Origin: Bacillota bacterium
Lineage (GTDB): Bacteria; Bacillota; Clostridia; Lutisporales; Lutisporaceae
NCBI GenBank assembly: GCA_023230985.1
Contig: JALNWH010000010.1
Location: forward strand, 1 to 32,427
Direction: 5' to 3'
DNA length: 32,427 bases
In this document: positions 9,170 through 17,889 of the stretch, piece after piece
Position numbering within the stretch: position 1 is the stretch's first letter
Layout of the letters: the number at the start of each line of letters is the position of its first letter
Made by a program: the position numbers and the translations under genes
The notes under the pieces: model-generated
Database searches by the model: none
Seen by the model: only the letters and a program-made list of their open reading frames with translations
What the model was told of the DNA's origin: nothing

Positions 9170-12100
9170 TTTAAATAGATTGTCGCAAGCGGCGGTATTT
9201 TTATTTTAATATGATAAGGGTTTCCATGAATTTGTCCTTCGCAAGCCGATATATTCCCTTCATTAATCACATTGGAACCGCCGTAAGCATCACTGTCTGT
9301 ATTAAGGACTTCAATATAGTCACATTTTATGGGCACTCCTATTGAATAATCTTCATAAACAACAGGAGTAAAGTTGCTGACAACGATAATCAAATCACTT
9401 GCATCCTTAGATTTTCTAATAAAACTAATAATACTCTGTGAATAGTTATTGGCATCAATCCATATAAAACCTTCTGATTTATGGTCTTGCTCCCAAAGAG
9501 CCTTTTCTTTTTTATAGAAAAAATTAAGTTCCCGTACATACTTGTGGACTAGAGAATGCATTTCGAAGTCAAGCATAAACCATTCCAAGCTCTCATTGAA
9601 ATTCCATTCCACGAACTGTGCAAACTCGTTTCCCATAAAGCTAAGCTTCTTTCCGGGATGGGCCATCATATAGGCATAAAACATTCTGAGTGATGCAAAC
9701 TTTTTCCAGTAATCTCCCCACATTTTATCTATCATTGATTTCTTGCCATGAACAACTTCATCATGGGAAAGTGGCAAAATGAAATTCTCTGAATATGCAT
9801 ACATCATAGAAAATGTAATAAGTTTATGATGCCATTTTCTATCAACAGCATCAAGGCTCATATATTCCAACATGTCATTCATCCAGCCCATATTCCATTT
9901 ATATTTAAATCCAAGGCCACCTGTATAAGACGGTGCTGTTACTAAAGGCCAGGATGTCGATTCTTCCGCAACAATAAGGGCATAAGGATGCCTTTGATAA
10001 ACAGCTTTATTAAATTGCCTAAAAAACTCTATAGCTTCGATATTTTCGCGACCGCCATATTTATTAGGAGTCCACTTGCCCGGGTCTTTTTCATAATCCA
10101 GATATAACATACTTGCCACTGCATCAATTCTAAAGCCATCAACGTGATAATAATCAAGCCAAAACATGGCATTTGAAATAAGAAAGCTTTTGACTTGAGC
10201 CTTACCCAAATCGAAATAATGAGTTCCCCAATTGTTATTTTCAGCTTTTTTATAATCATCATATTCATATAGATTTGTACCGTCAAACCTATATAGACCA
10301 TGCTCATCTTTACAAAAATGTCCCGGTACCCAATCAAGTATCACTCCCAAATCTTGTTCATGGCATTTATCAACTAAATACATGAAATCCTCAGGAGTTC
10401 CATATCGGCTGGTAGGTGCATAATACCCAGTAATCTGGTATCCCCAAGAATCATCAAGAGGATGTTCCATAACAGGCATAATCTCTATATGGGTATATCC
10501 CATGTTAGAGACATACTTTGGCATTAGGTCAGCCAGTTCCCTATAGCTTAAAAACCTATTGTTCTCTCCCCTTTTCCAAGAACCTAAATGCACTTCATAT
10601 ATATTTATCGGCTTATCATAGGGTGAACATTTTTGCTTTTCCCACTCTATCTCATTTTTACTCCAAATATATTTATCCAAAGCCACTATTTTTGAAGAAG
10701 TCTTTGGCCGTGTTTCAGCATGAAAAGAAAAGGGATCTGATTTTAACACCGTTTTACCATCTTTATCAGTAACTGCATATTTGTACGAATTCCAATATGG
10801 TATTTCAGGAATAAAAGCAATCCAAAATTCTTCACATTTATGCTTTTCCATCATATTTGAATTTGGGTTCCAACCGTTAAAATCTCCAACAACAGATGCA
10901 TTTTGTGCATTTGGTGCCCACAATGTAAATAATATGCCTTCGGTTCCTTCAATATTACAAAAATGTGAGCCTTGTGTCTTATATGCATTATAGTTTTTCC
11001 CCAGTTTAAATTGATAAAGTTCTTGATAGTTCACTTCTTTTATATCTGCTTTTTTATTTTCAAAATGCTTTCTATTGTTTGCCCTGCCATATTTAAAAGT
11101 AAGCTTTTTAAGCTTTTCTATTTTGTCTTTGTTAAAGTCTTTAAGATCAAATTTCCAATTCCAATTACCATGTGCTACTCCGGGAACATTCATACGTGCT
11201 TCTGAGCCCAGACAAAGAATATCCTGCATAGATACGATAACTGTATTAGCAATGCTGTTATAGGCATATTCTATAATATCCCAGACTATATTTTCTTCTT
11301 TTTGTCTAATGTTTACACTCATTAAAGCTAATATATTCTTTGCTCTCTCATAATTATCTGCGACAAGCTCCCTATACCATCCAAGCATAGTATCATTATC
11401 ATGGGTACCGGTGTAAACAACAAGGTTTTGTTCATAGATATCCCTATCAAATTGCAAAACCTTCATGCCGGGAAAAGAAAATCTGTTTTTTAAGGCTATT
11501 ACGTCTGCGGTTATGATACCTAAGTCTTCAGCTATGATAGTGTTGCCTTCTTTTATCGCTGCTTTAAGCATATCCTCACCGGGAGCTTTCACCCATCTAC
11601 CGTTTATTGCACTGGTTTCATCCGCATCTATCTCCCAATAGCTTTCAAGGCCACGAAAATGATCTATTCTTAGAATATGTGTCAGACTTTTAAGTCTTCT
11701 AAACCTTTGCAGCCACCATTGATACTTGTCTCTTTTTATACTTTCCCAGTCATACACGGGATTACCCCAGAGCTGTCCTTCCATGGAAAAATAATCCGGC
11801 GGCACTCCCGATACCTTTTTAGGCTCACCCTTTTCGTCCAATTTGAAGTATTGGGATTTTGCCCATACGTCTGCACTGTCATGAGCTACATATAAAGGCA
11901 TGTCACCAATGATTTGTATATTGTTTTTTTCCGCATAATCCATGACTGCTTTCCAAGATGCATGAAATTCAAATTGTTTAATTTTTTCTTCCTTTATATC
12001 CCTTTTATATAATGATTTGTAATAATCTATTGCTTTTCCCTCTCGAAAGGCAATATCCTTATCCCATTTATTCCAAGGCAGGCTTTTAAAGTGTTCTTTT

Positions 12101-12387
12101 AATACAACAAATAGCGCATAGTCCGTCAGCCAATATCTATTTTCCCTCTCAAAATCAGAATACTTTATATCCGCTTTAATCTTACCAATATAACGAGTAT
12201 CCCCGGCAAAGGCTGAATAACATTTATAAGGTGAGCCTTCCGACATCACAGGATTTAGTGGAAGTACTTGCCAATAGGATTGCTCACTTTGTTTTAACAA
12301 ATCTATAAAATCAAAGCATAAGTCATATTTCGGAAGAGATGAGATATGAAGTAGTACACCGCATCTTCTTTGAGTAATAAGGCTCAT
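9148..12387 (-). CDS. malQ-glgB: Fused 4-alpha-glucanotransferase (GH77) and glycogen branching enzyme (GH13)
   Basis: One 1079-aa chain holds two glycogen enzymes. Residues 1 to about 440 are an amylomaltase with nucleophile D242 (ILRIDHFRG), acid/base E287 (IAEDLG) and D330 (GTHDNDT). From about 450 to the end is a branching enzyme with an N-terminal CBM48-like module (TLWAPNAQNASVVGDFNGW), nucleophile D755 (DGFRIDAV), E808 (VAEESTSW) and D876 (LSHDEVVHG). Both active sites look complete. The GH77 part is shorter than the usual roughly 500 aa, mainly near its N-terminus. The reading frame is continuous through the joint, with no sign of a frameshift. The start ATG has AGGAGG upstream, and a sigma-A-like promoter precedes it, making this the first gene of the glycogen operon. 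MalQ remodels linear maltodextrins and GlgB adds alpha-1,6 branches, so fusion may couple chain supply to branching. Confidence 0.93.
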   Translation of the reverse strand: MSLITQRRCGVLLHISSLPKYDLCFDFIDLLKQSEQSYWQVLPLNPVMSEGSPYKCYSAFAGDTRYIGKIKADIKYSDFERENRYWLTDYALFVVLKEHFKSLPWNKWDKDIAFREGKAIDYYKSLYKRDIKEEKIKQFEFHASWKAVMDYAEKNNIQIIGDMPLYVAHDSADVWAKSQYFKLDEKGEPKKVSGVPPDYFSMEGQLWGNPVYDWESIKRDKYQWWLQRFRRLKSLTHILRIDHFRGLESYWEIDADETSAINGRWVKAPGEDMLKAAIKEGNTIIAEDLGIITADVIALKNRFSFPGMKVLQFDRDIYEQNLVVYTGTHDNDTMLGWYRELVADNYERAKNILALMSVNIRQKEENIVWDIIEYAYNSIANTVIVSMQDILCLGSEARMNVPGVAHGNWNWKFDLKDFNKDKIEKLKKLTFKYGRANNRKHFENKKADIKEVNYQELYQFKLGKNYNAYKTQGSHFCNIEGTEGILFTLWAPNAQNASVVGDFNGWNPNSNMMEKHKCEEFWIAFIPEIPYWNSYKYAVTDKDGKTVLKSDPFSFHAETRPKTSSKIVALDKYIWSKNEIEWEKQKCSPYDKPINIYEVHLGSWKRGENNRFLSYRELADLMPKYVSNMGYTHIEIMPVMEHPLDDSWGYQITGYYAPTSRYGTPEDFMYLVDKCHEQDLGVILDWVPGHFCKDEHGLYRFDGTNLYEYDDYKKAENNNWGTHYFDLGKAQVKSFLISNAMFWLDYYHVDGFRIDAVASMLYLDYEKDPGKWTPNKYGGRENIEAIEFFRQFNKAVYQRHPYALIVAEESTSWPLVTAPSYTGGLGFKYKWNMGWMNDMLEYMSLDAVDRKWHHKLITFSMMYAYSENFILPLSHDEVVHGKKSMIDKMWGDYWKKFASLRMFYAYMMAHPGKKLSFMGNEFAQFVEWNFNESLEWFMLDFEMHSLVHKYVRELNFFYKKEKALWEQDHKSEGFIWIDANNYSQSIISFIRKSKDASDLIIVVSNFTPVVYEDYSIGVPIKCDYIEVLNTDSDAYGGSNVINEGNISACEGQIHGNPYHIKIKIPPLATIYLKTMAEQQ

Positions 12388-12394
12388 TAAAGCA

Positions 12395-12485
12395 CCTCCT
12401 GAAAATGTCTTTAGTAATTGTTTAAAGAGATTTCATCAAATGCCTGTATTACTAATATTTTAATTCATTTTACCAGATACTTCAA
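12395..12485 (-). promoter_or_regulatory. Promoter and leader of the glycogen operon
   Basis: On the minus strand, TTGAAG (12485-12480) and TAAAAT (12462-12457) are separated by exactly 17 bases, a good housekeeping promoter match. Transcription would start near 12450, giving a leader of about 60 bases that ends with AGGAGG at 12400-12395, seven bases before the malQ-glgB ATG. No riboswitch-like structure was seen in the leader. Confidence 0.6.
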
Positions 12486-12525
12486 TAGCTATAGCCATAA
12501 CTAAGGTACATTAGTTTTTCATAGA

Positions 12526-12540
12526 CATATACTGTATATG
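12526..12540. promoter_or_regulatory. 15-base palindrome, possible operator
   Basis: CATATAC-T-GTATATG is a perfect inverted repeat in the divergent gap between the glycogen operon and the 74-codon orphan gene, about 40 bases upstream of the predicted glycogen -35 element. Its size fits a dimeric regulator site, but AT-rich DNA makes chance palindromes common. No regulator is identified. Confidence 0.3.
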
Positions 12541-12598
12541 AAGAATTGTATTAATTTTGAATTTTTATTCTTTATATTATGAAAGGGTGATTAAGGAT

Positions 12599-12823
12599 AT
12601 GAAAAAATGGCTTCACAGTTTAAAGACTAATACACCCCAAGAGGGCTTTGAATTGGCTATAAAGTTATCGCAGATGGGTGTTGAATATACTCAGCCTGAT
12701 GAAAAGATTCGTAAAAAACTAAGGCCGAAATACTCTACAAATGCGGATAGTTTGATTGCCGCTTCACATGTTATAGCAACCAATTTTCAGACTGTGGCTG
12801 CGGCGAATAATTATTGGAAGTGA
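12599..12823 (+). CDS. Small protein of unknown function (74 aa)
   Basis: A short basic-to-neutral protein, MKKWLHSLKT to the C-terminal AAANNYWK, that I do not recognise. The frame can be extended to a TTG at 12557, but ATG 12599 has AAAGGGTG at about nine bases, so I prefer it. No signal peptide or membrane segment is visible; it should be a soluble, largely helical cytoplasmic protein. It is transcribed divergently from the glycogen operon and ends eight bases before a perfect palindromic terminator, so it is a self-contained single-gene unit, which supports it being real. The stretch PDEKIRKKLRPKYSTNADSL is the most distinctive part. Function unknown. Confidence 0.7.
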   Translation: MKKWLHSLKTNTPQEGFELAIKLSQMGVEYTQPDEKIRKKLRPKYSTNADSLIAASHVIATNFQTVAAANNYWK

Positions 12824-12830
12824 AGATTAA

Positions 12831-12850
12831 GAGAGGCCTCGAGGCCTCTC
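12831..12850. terminator. Bidirectional intrinsic terminator
   Basis: A perfect 20-base GC-rich palindrome (GAGAGGCCTC and its complement) lies between the stop codons of two convergent genes, flanked by TGGTTTT on the plus-strand side. It can terminate the small plus-strand gene and also the FecR operon on the minus strand, although the minus-side T tract is weak. Confidence 0.8.
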
Positions 12851-12855
12851 TGGTT

Positions 12856-15210
12856 TTAGCTGTCTAGTATACTTATTTCTATAGTTGTATCGCCGGTTAT
12901 TTCGAAGATAAAAGTATAAACATATTCATCTATTGTGGGTACGAGTATTTCTTCTCCGGGCAATTTCTTTAATTCTGGTGTTTGACCAGGCCCCAAGGTT
13001 AATATTATTATTATTTCAGTATCCTCTTCTATTCCTTCATAACGAATATCTCCACTTTCTTCATCTACTAATGGCTCAGCTTCTAAATTAATTTCTAAAG
13101 AAAGGTCCGAAGCATCCTCGATAATTAATGTAAATCCTTCAGTAGATAAATCTTCCTCAAATTCAACGTAAATATAAGTGTCTTTTTCTAAGTATTCTAC
13201 TTTATACAAATTACCTACATATAGGTTGTTATCGTTATCAAGCACTTCATCAGAATCATGTAACCACTTTTTCACCCTATACCCTGTCTCTGGCTCAGCG
13301 CAAAAGTCTATGGTCATACCTTCTTTTACTTGTATCCCACTTATAATGTTTGTATTATCTATTGTAGCACTTAAACTCCCACCTATTTCATTGCCTTCTT
13401 CTGCAACTACACCGAAAACAACTGAATATTTTTCGTTAGTTGAATCTTCATATATCACCTCAATCTCTGTATCTTTTTCTATGATAAAAGTATAAGTATA
13501 GTACAGGTGAGTATCTCCTTCAATCAAATCTTCTTTCCTATCTTCCCCATCTACTAAGAATTCTATTATTTCTCGTTCGTCTTCCGGTTCTATAAGCACA
13601 ATCACCTCTGTGCCTTTTATAGCTTTGTAAATACCATCTTCTTCATAGCAGCCACCTATAATTTCAATATCCTCGCCTTCTAACGACAATTCAAATATTT
13701 TTAATTCAAACACATTGGTATCTATACCTTCTTCTATTGCATCAGCTTTAGCTTGAATTGTTACTTTTTCTACATGTTCATCTAAACAATAAACAGAAAT
13801 ATATGCTTTATCGTCTATTAAGTCAACATCATATTCACTGATACCTTTTATATCCCAGTATATATCCCAGTATTCATAATTTCCGGCGTCTTCTTTAAAA
13901 CTAGAGCCAAATAAAGTAATTACTATACTATCAACAGAATATCCAGGTTCAATTTCATGTTTTTCCATAGTAGCAGTTATGCCTACTTTCGGACCTTCTA
14001 TCGGTTTACTTTCTATCGTACCTGTATAATTATCAATCCCGGTTACTTTAACTTTAATATCTTTACCAACGTCATCAATTGTCAATTTATAGCTATTCGA
14101 TGTTGCACCATCAATATTTTCATAAGAATCATTTTCATTGCCACTTCTCATCCATTGATAATTTACAGTAGCTCCTTCCGGTACTACATTTGCAGTTAAC
14201 GTCTGTCCCACCACAACTCCACCACTTATTTCAACAGATTTTACAGCCACCGTAGATGGACTTGAATCTCCTCCTCTATTATCATCTCTATCTCTACCCG
14301 AGCTTCCAGATATCGTTGTGGGTTGTGGTGGCGATGGGGGTTTTATTGTAGGTTTTGTTTCTTGTAAATTTCCCACTATTGTTTTTTCTAAAGCCGAAGC
14401 TATTTCGTCGGGAACTAAGTTTTTGTTTTCCATCTTTTCTCTTAACTTTTTGATAGCATTTTCTACAGCTTTATCTATATGCTTAATTATTTCTTCCGGT
14501 ATTTTCCCCGGAGATTCCTGTTTGATTTCTTTTATCCTATCTAAGAATGGTACAGGCAATCCGTCCAAGTCCAAACCTTCCACTTTATCGTCTATTCCTT
14601 TTGCTACTTCTCCTTCATTGAACCCTATTTGCTGCAATGCTTCTACAGGAAATGTATAAGTCGTGGTAGCTTCCTCTTCTGAGCCGGTTACTTTTCCATC
14701 CTTTCCCACATTAACTCTGATTTCCACAGTTCCGTCCACAACTCTTACGTCAACATTTCCACTATAGTATTGTGTAAAGAATTCTGTTCCTCTGACTCCC
14801 ATTACTGCTGTGGGTGTCTTTATTTCAAATCTGGAATTTTCTTTTAGTTTTTCTTTCACTGAAGAACCTACACCGCCGGATTGAAGGTTTATGGAGCTCT
14901 GTTTCGCACCATTAGAACCTCTAAGTTCCGATAGATAGACTCTGGTATTTTCTGCAAGGGTAATTATCACTTCATCGTCCATCTGCACCTTTGCCTTGCC
15001 TGAAAGCCCTGTAATAATTCTGTCTCCTTCAGTAAGTCTCATATTTATAAAAGCCTTAAAGGGCTTTTCTCCTCCTGCTCTTATTATCTGAACATCCCCG
15101 TCCATTTGAATCAGCTTGGCTGAAATCTTTTCTGCTCCAAAAACCGTCAAGGGCATGGCGGTAATAAGTAGCATGATACATAACAGGATTGCGATAGTTT
15201 TCTTTACCAT
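12856..15210 (-). CDS. Secreted FecR-domain protein with Ig-like and bacterial-repeat domains
   Basis: A 784-aa exported surface or matrix protein. Residues 1 to about 26 form a Sec signal peptide (MVKKT, hydrophobic core, cleavage near VFGA). A FecR domain follows (about 30-170) with the motif TAVMGVRGTEFF near residue 137. Then come a charged helical linker (about 210-285), a Pro/Ser/Gly-rich hinge (about 290-319), an Ig-like domain (about 320-400, with GQTLTANVVPEGATVNYQW) and several acidic beta-rich modules, one resembling the bacterial repeat GYRVKKW. The C-terminal half is very acidic. No LPXTG, SLH or transmembrane anchor was found at the C-terminus. It is the last gene of the NHL/MBL/cyclase operon, 19 bases after the cyclase, with GGAGG before ATG. 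FecR domains in transport systems sense ligands across the membrane, but this one has no adjacent sigma factor or TonB partner, so its role is probably surface binding or sensing. Confidence 0.8.
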   Translation of the reverse strand: MVKKTIAILLCIMLLITAMPLTVFGAEKISAKLIQMDGDVQIIRAGGEKPFKAFINMRLTEGDRIITGLSGKAKVQMDDEVIITLAENTRVYLSELRGSNGAKQSSINLQSGGVGSSVKEKLKENSRFEIKTPTAVMGVRGTEFFTQYYSGNVDVRVVDGTVEIRVNVGKDGKVTGSEEEATTTYTFPVEALQQIGFNEGEVAKGIDDKVEGLDLDGLPVPFLDRIKEIKQESPGKIPEEIIKHIDKAVENAIKKLREKMENKNLVPDEIASALEKTIVGNLQETKPTIKPPSPPQPTTISGSSGRDRDDNRGGDSSPSTVAVKSVEISGGVVVGQTLTANVVPEGATVNYQWMRSGNENDSYENIDGATSNSYKLTIDDVGKDIKVKVTGIDNYTGTIESKPIEGPKVGITATMEKHEIEPGYSVDSIVITLFGSSFKEDAGNYEYWDIYWDIKGISEYDVDLIDDKAYISVYCLDEHVEKVTIQAKADAIEEGIDTNVFELKIFELSLEGEDIEIIGGCYEEDGIYKAIKGTEVIVLIEPEDEREIIEFLVDGEDRKEDLIEGDTHLYYTYTFIIEKDTEIEVIYEDSTNEKYSVVFGVVAEEGNEIGGSLSATIDNTNIISGIQVKEGMTIDFCAEPETGYRVKKWLHDSDEVLDNDNNLYVGNLYKVEYLEKDTYIYVEFEEDLSTEGFTLIIEDASDLSLEINLEAEPLVDEESGDIRYEGIEEDTEIIIILTLGPGQTPELKKLPGEEILVPTIDEYVYTFIFEITGDTTIEISILDS

Positions 15211-15229
15211 AAATAAACACCTCCATTTT

Positions 15230-17014
15230 TTAATCTATTTTTAATTTATCTACTTGATATACTTGCAACGCATGTGCCTTTCCCTTTACCTGTATAGGCC
15301 CTATATCAGTCACTTCCACATAATCTTTTACGTGATCGTATACTTCTTGACTGATAAGTATCTGTCCACCTTTACTGTTGGCTTCGATACGCGCTGCTGT
15401 ATTTACTGTATCTCCTATAGCAGTAAAATCCATACGGAAATCCGCTCCGATATTACCTACAATAGCACTTCCTGTATGTATACCTACACCAAACTGAACG
15501 ATTTTACCAAATCTTTGTTCCAATCTTTTTTGTAAAGGCTCTGCGCCTGATTTCATCGCCCATGCGGTTTGTACCGCTCTTAGCTGATGATTGTCCAAAT
15601 CCAAAGGCGCATTATATAATGCCATTGCAGCATCTCCTATATACTTGTCCAGTGTCCCTCCGTAATCAAATATGGATTTGGCGCATAAGGTAAGGTAATC
15701 GTTTAATATGGACACAACCTCTTCAGGCTCCGCAGCTTCGGAGAGAGGCGTAAATCCACGAATATCTACAAATAGTACGGTAATATCCCTTCTCGCCCCA
15801 CCTAGATTTAGTCCTTTTTCTCCTTCTTCCAAGATTTTGCCCACTATCTGCGGTGCCACATATTTACCAAATACATCGGTAACTCTTTTCTTTTCCAATT
15901 GTTCAAGTATAAATTTTTCTCCTAGAACCTCTATATATTGAAGGCTCAAAAGCCCCGTTGGATATAAAAAGCTCATTATATAGCCTTTGTCCCCGGTGCT
16001 AAGCATTTTGACAATGATTATAAATAATACGCTAATTACCGCTAAGACCAAGGCTCCTAATCCCGGCTTAAATCTTTGAAATAAAAGATATCCTATAACG
16101 CTAAGAGTAAGCATTATTACAAGCTGTGCAAATAATGATACTTCTACCCAGAACTTACCTTTTATAAATTGCTGAATCATATTGGCATGAATTTCCACAC
16201 CGTACATGGGTACCTGTGGTGCCATAGGTGTAAAATAATAATCATCGGCAAGCCCTACAGCTGTTGGCCCTACTAATACAATCTTATCTCTGAAATACTC
16301 TCCGGGAATATCCTCATTTAAAACCCTATGAAAAGGTATGTATTCAAAGCTATATGGTTCCCCGCTATATCTTATAGTTGTACGCTGCCAGAAATCTAAG
16401 GGTATATCTTTCATAGCTAAGCCATGACTTCCAAATTTCTCCTCATAGTATTTATATAATTTCCAACTTAAACTCTCTATTTTTTCCCCTTCATATTCAA
16501 AGCTGAGTATGGCTTTCCTTACTATACCGTCATTATCCATAATAGTATTTATATGCCCCGTATTTGATACATCATCTAATGCGCAGAAAGGTTTTGTCAA
16601 ATCGTGAGATTCCAATACTCCACGGCTTGCACTACCGCCGAAGGTTCCGTAAACGGGAAAAACAATATTGCTAAAATTTGAAACCGTATATACAAGATAA
16701 TCATCATCATAAGCCTCGGCAGATTCCTCAGAGAATATAATATCGTATCCTATAGCCAAAGGTTCTCCTTCTTCTATAAGACGAATTAGCTCTCCATGAT
16801 AATCCCTAAGCCAAGGCCATTTGCCTATTACATTAAGACTTTCATCATCAATAGCTACTATTACGATATCAGCTATTGCACTGTCTTCTTTTTGATACAA
16901 TAAGTCTTGCAATCTGTAATCAAATGTTTCAAATACTTGAAAGTACATAAATAATGCAATTAGCAAAAATAAACTAATATGGATTCCTAATGACCACTTT
17001 TTCAAAAGGTTCAC
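15230..17014 (-). CDS. CHASE2-domain membrane class III nucleotide cyclase (probable adenylate cyclase)
   Basis: A 594-aa sensor enzyme expected to make cAMP in response to an extracellular signal. One membrane helix (about 8-26) leads into an extracytoplasmic CHASE2 domain (about 30-285, including VIVAIDDESL and LVGPTAVGLADDYYFTP), followed by three hydrophobic segments (about 288-370). The class III catalytic domain (about 405-575) has both metal-binding aspartates, D417 (FVDIRGFT) and D461 (KYIGDAAM). The purine-selecting pair is K457 and T531 (FTAIGD), as in many bacterial adenylate cyclases, and the VNTAAR transition-state motif is intact. The first possible start is GTG 17014; TTG 17005 has a better placed AGGCGGTG. 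Either start overlaps the MBL gene by over 30 bases. The FecR gene follows after 19 bases. Adenylate rather than guanylate activity is an inference from K/T. Confidence 0.87.
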   Translation of the reverse strand: MNLLKKWSLGIHISLFLLIALFMYFQVFETFDYRLQDLLYQKEDSAIADIVIVAIDDESLNVIGKWPWLRDYHGELIRLIEEGEPLAIGYDIIFSEESAEAYDDDYLVYTVSNFSNIVFPVYGTFGGSASRGVLESHDLTKPFCALDDVSNTGHINTIMDNDGIVRKAILSFEYEGEKIESLSWKLYKYYEEKFGSHGLAMKDIPLDFWQRTTIRYSGEPYSFEYIPFHRVLNEDIPGEYFRDKIVLVGPTAVGLADDYYFTPMAPQVPMYGVEIHANMIQQFIKGKFWVEVSLFAQLVIMLTLSVIGYLLFQRFKPGLGALVLAVISVLFIIIVKMLSTGDKGYIMSFLYPTGLLSLQYIEVLGEKFILEQLEKKRVTDVFGKYVAPQIVGKILEEGEKGLNLGGARRDITVLFVDIRGFTPLSEAAEPEEVVSILNDYLTLCAKSIFDYGGTLDKYIGDAAMALYNAPLDLDNHQLRAVQTAWAMKSGAEPLQKRLEQRFGKIVQFGVGIHTGSAIVGNIGADFRMDFTAIGDTVNTAARIEANSKGGQILISQEVYDHVKDYVEVTDIGPIQVKGKAHALQVYQVDKLKID

Positions 17015-17855
17015 CGCCTATTGTAATAACCATACCTTCTTTCGCTGCTATGGTATTTTTAAATTCTTTTTGTGCTGATAGCTCTATTTCACGTTGCTCT
17101 TTGTCACTGCGATTTTCTTTATGATGAAATAGTATTAAATATCCTATGTCCGCTTCTTTACTTATTCTTGTACCCTCTTCCCAAGTGGAATGTCCCCAGC
17201 CTATTTTATTTTCATAACCACCTGTTCCAAAGTATTCAGCATCCGTAAAATGAGTATCATATATTAATATATCCGTCCCCCGAATAAACTCTAAAAAGTC
17301 TTTCCTTCTTTGTCCTTTCATTGGCTCCGTATCTGTGCTGTAAACTACTGAAGAATCAGCTTTCTCAACTTTATAGGAAAGACATCCGTTAGGATGATTT
17401 ACTTCAAAGGTCTTAATTATTATATCCTCCCCCAAATCGATAACCTGATTGGGCTTAATGTTCATGAACTCATAATCTGCTTTCATCATCCCCATAGTCA
17501 CGGGGAAATAGGGAGAGTTCATTTGTTTATTAATAACTTCTTGAAATTTTATTTCTTCCTTATCTTCACCATATAGGCGAAACTGATTTCCCGGGCAATA
17601 TAAGGGTGTGAAAAAGGGTAAACCTTGTATATGATCCCAGTGAAGATGGGAAAAGAATATATCTCCTTCTTTTTTGCCTTTTACCATCATCATCTTATTA
17701 CCCAACTCAGCAATACCTGTACCTGCATCAAATATAAGGTTTTTACCTCCTGCTTCTATTTGCACACAGGATGTATTACCGCCAAATTGTATGGTGCTTT
17801 TCCCAGGTGTCGGTTTAGAGCCCCTCACTCCCCAAAATGACACTTTTAATTCCAT
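16974..17855 (-). CDS. MBL-fold metallohydrolase, possible cyclic-nucleotide phosphodiesterase
   Basis: A 293-aa cytoplasmic metallo-beta-lactamase-fold hydrolase. The N-terminal block SFWGVRGSKPTPG...FGGNTSCVQI is typical of an MBL subgroup. The metal motif H70-L-H72-W-D74-H75 (HLHWDHIQG) is complete, with further ligands in NHPNG, STDTEP and the C-terminal LFHHKENRSD. The 3' end overlaps the start of the cyclase gene by up to 41 bases, an unusually strong coupling that suggests the two products are needed together. Some MBL-fold enzymes hydrolyse cyclic nucleotides, so cAMP turnover beside the cyclase is a plausible inference, but substrates in this superfamily vary widely. It lies 34 bases after the NHL gene; the start ATG has AAGGAT upstream. 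Confidence 0.82.
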   Translation of the reverse strand: MELKVSFWGVRGSKPTPGKSTIQFGGNTSCVQIEAGGKNLIFDAGTGIAELGNKMMMVKGKKEGDIFFSHLHWDHIQGLPFFTPLYCPGNQFRLYGEDKEEIKFQEVINKQMNSPYFPVTMGMMKADYEFMNIKPNQVIDLGEDIIIKTFEVNHPNGCLSYKVEKADSSVVYSTDTEPMKGQRRKDFLEFIRGTDILIYDTHFTDAEYFGTGGYENKIGWGHSTWEEGTRISKEADIGYLILFHHKENRSDKEQREIELSAQKEFKNTIAAKEGMVITIGGEPFEKVVIRNPY

Positions 17856-17889
17856 TAATAAATCATCCTTGTTTTAAAAATATGTATTC

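Noticed and set aside
10029..10337. Minus-strand 102-codon frame within malQ-glgB, in another frame
   Set aside because: It lies over the GlgB catalytic core, which is intact in the main frame, so it is not evidence of a frameshift or nested gene.
14318..14659. Plus-strand frame of 113 codons inside the FecR-protein gene
   Set aside because: Shadow of the low-complexity and helical linker part of the secreted protein; no start signal.
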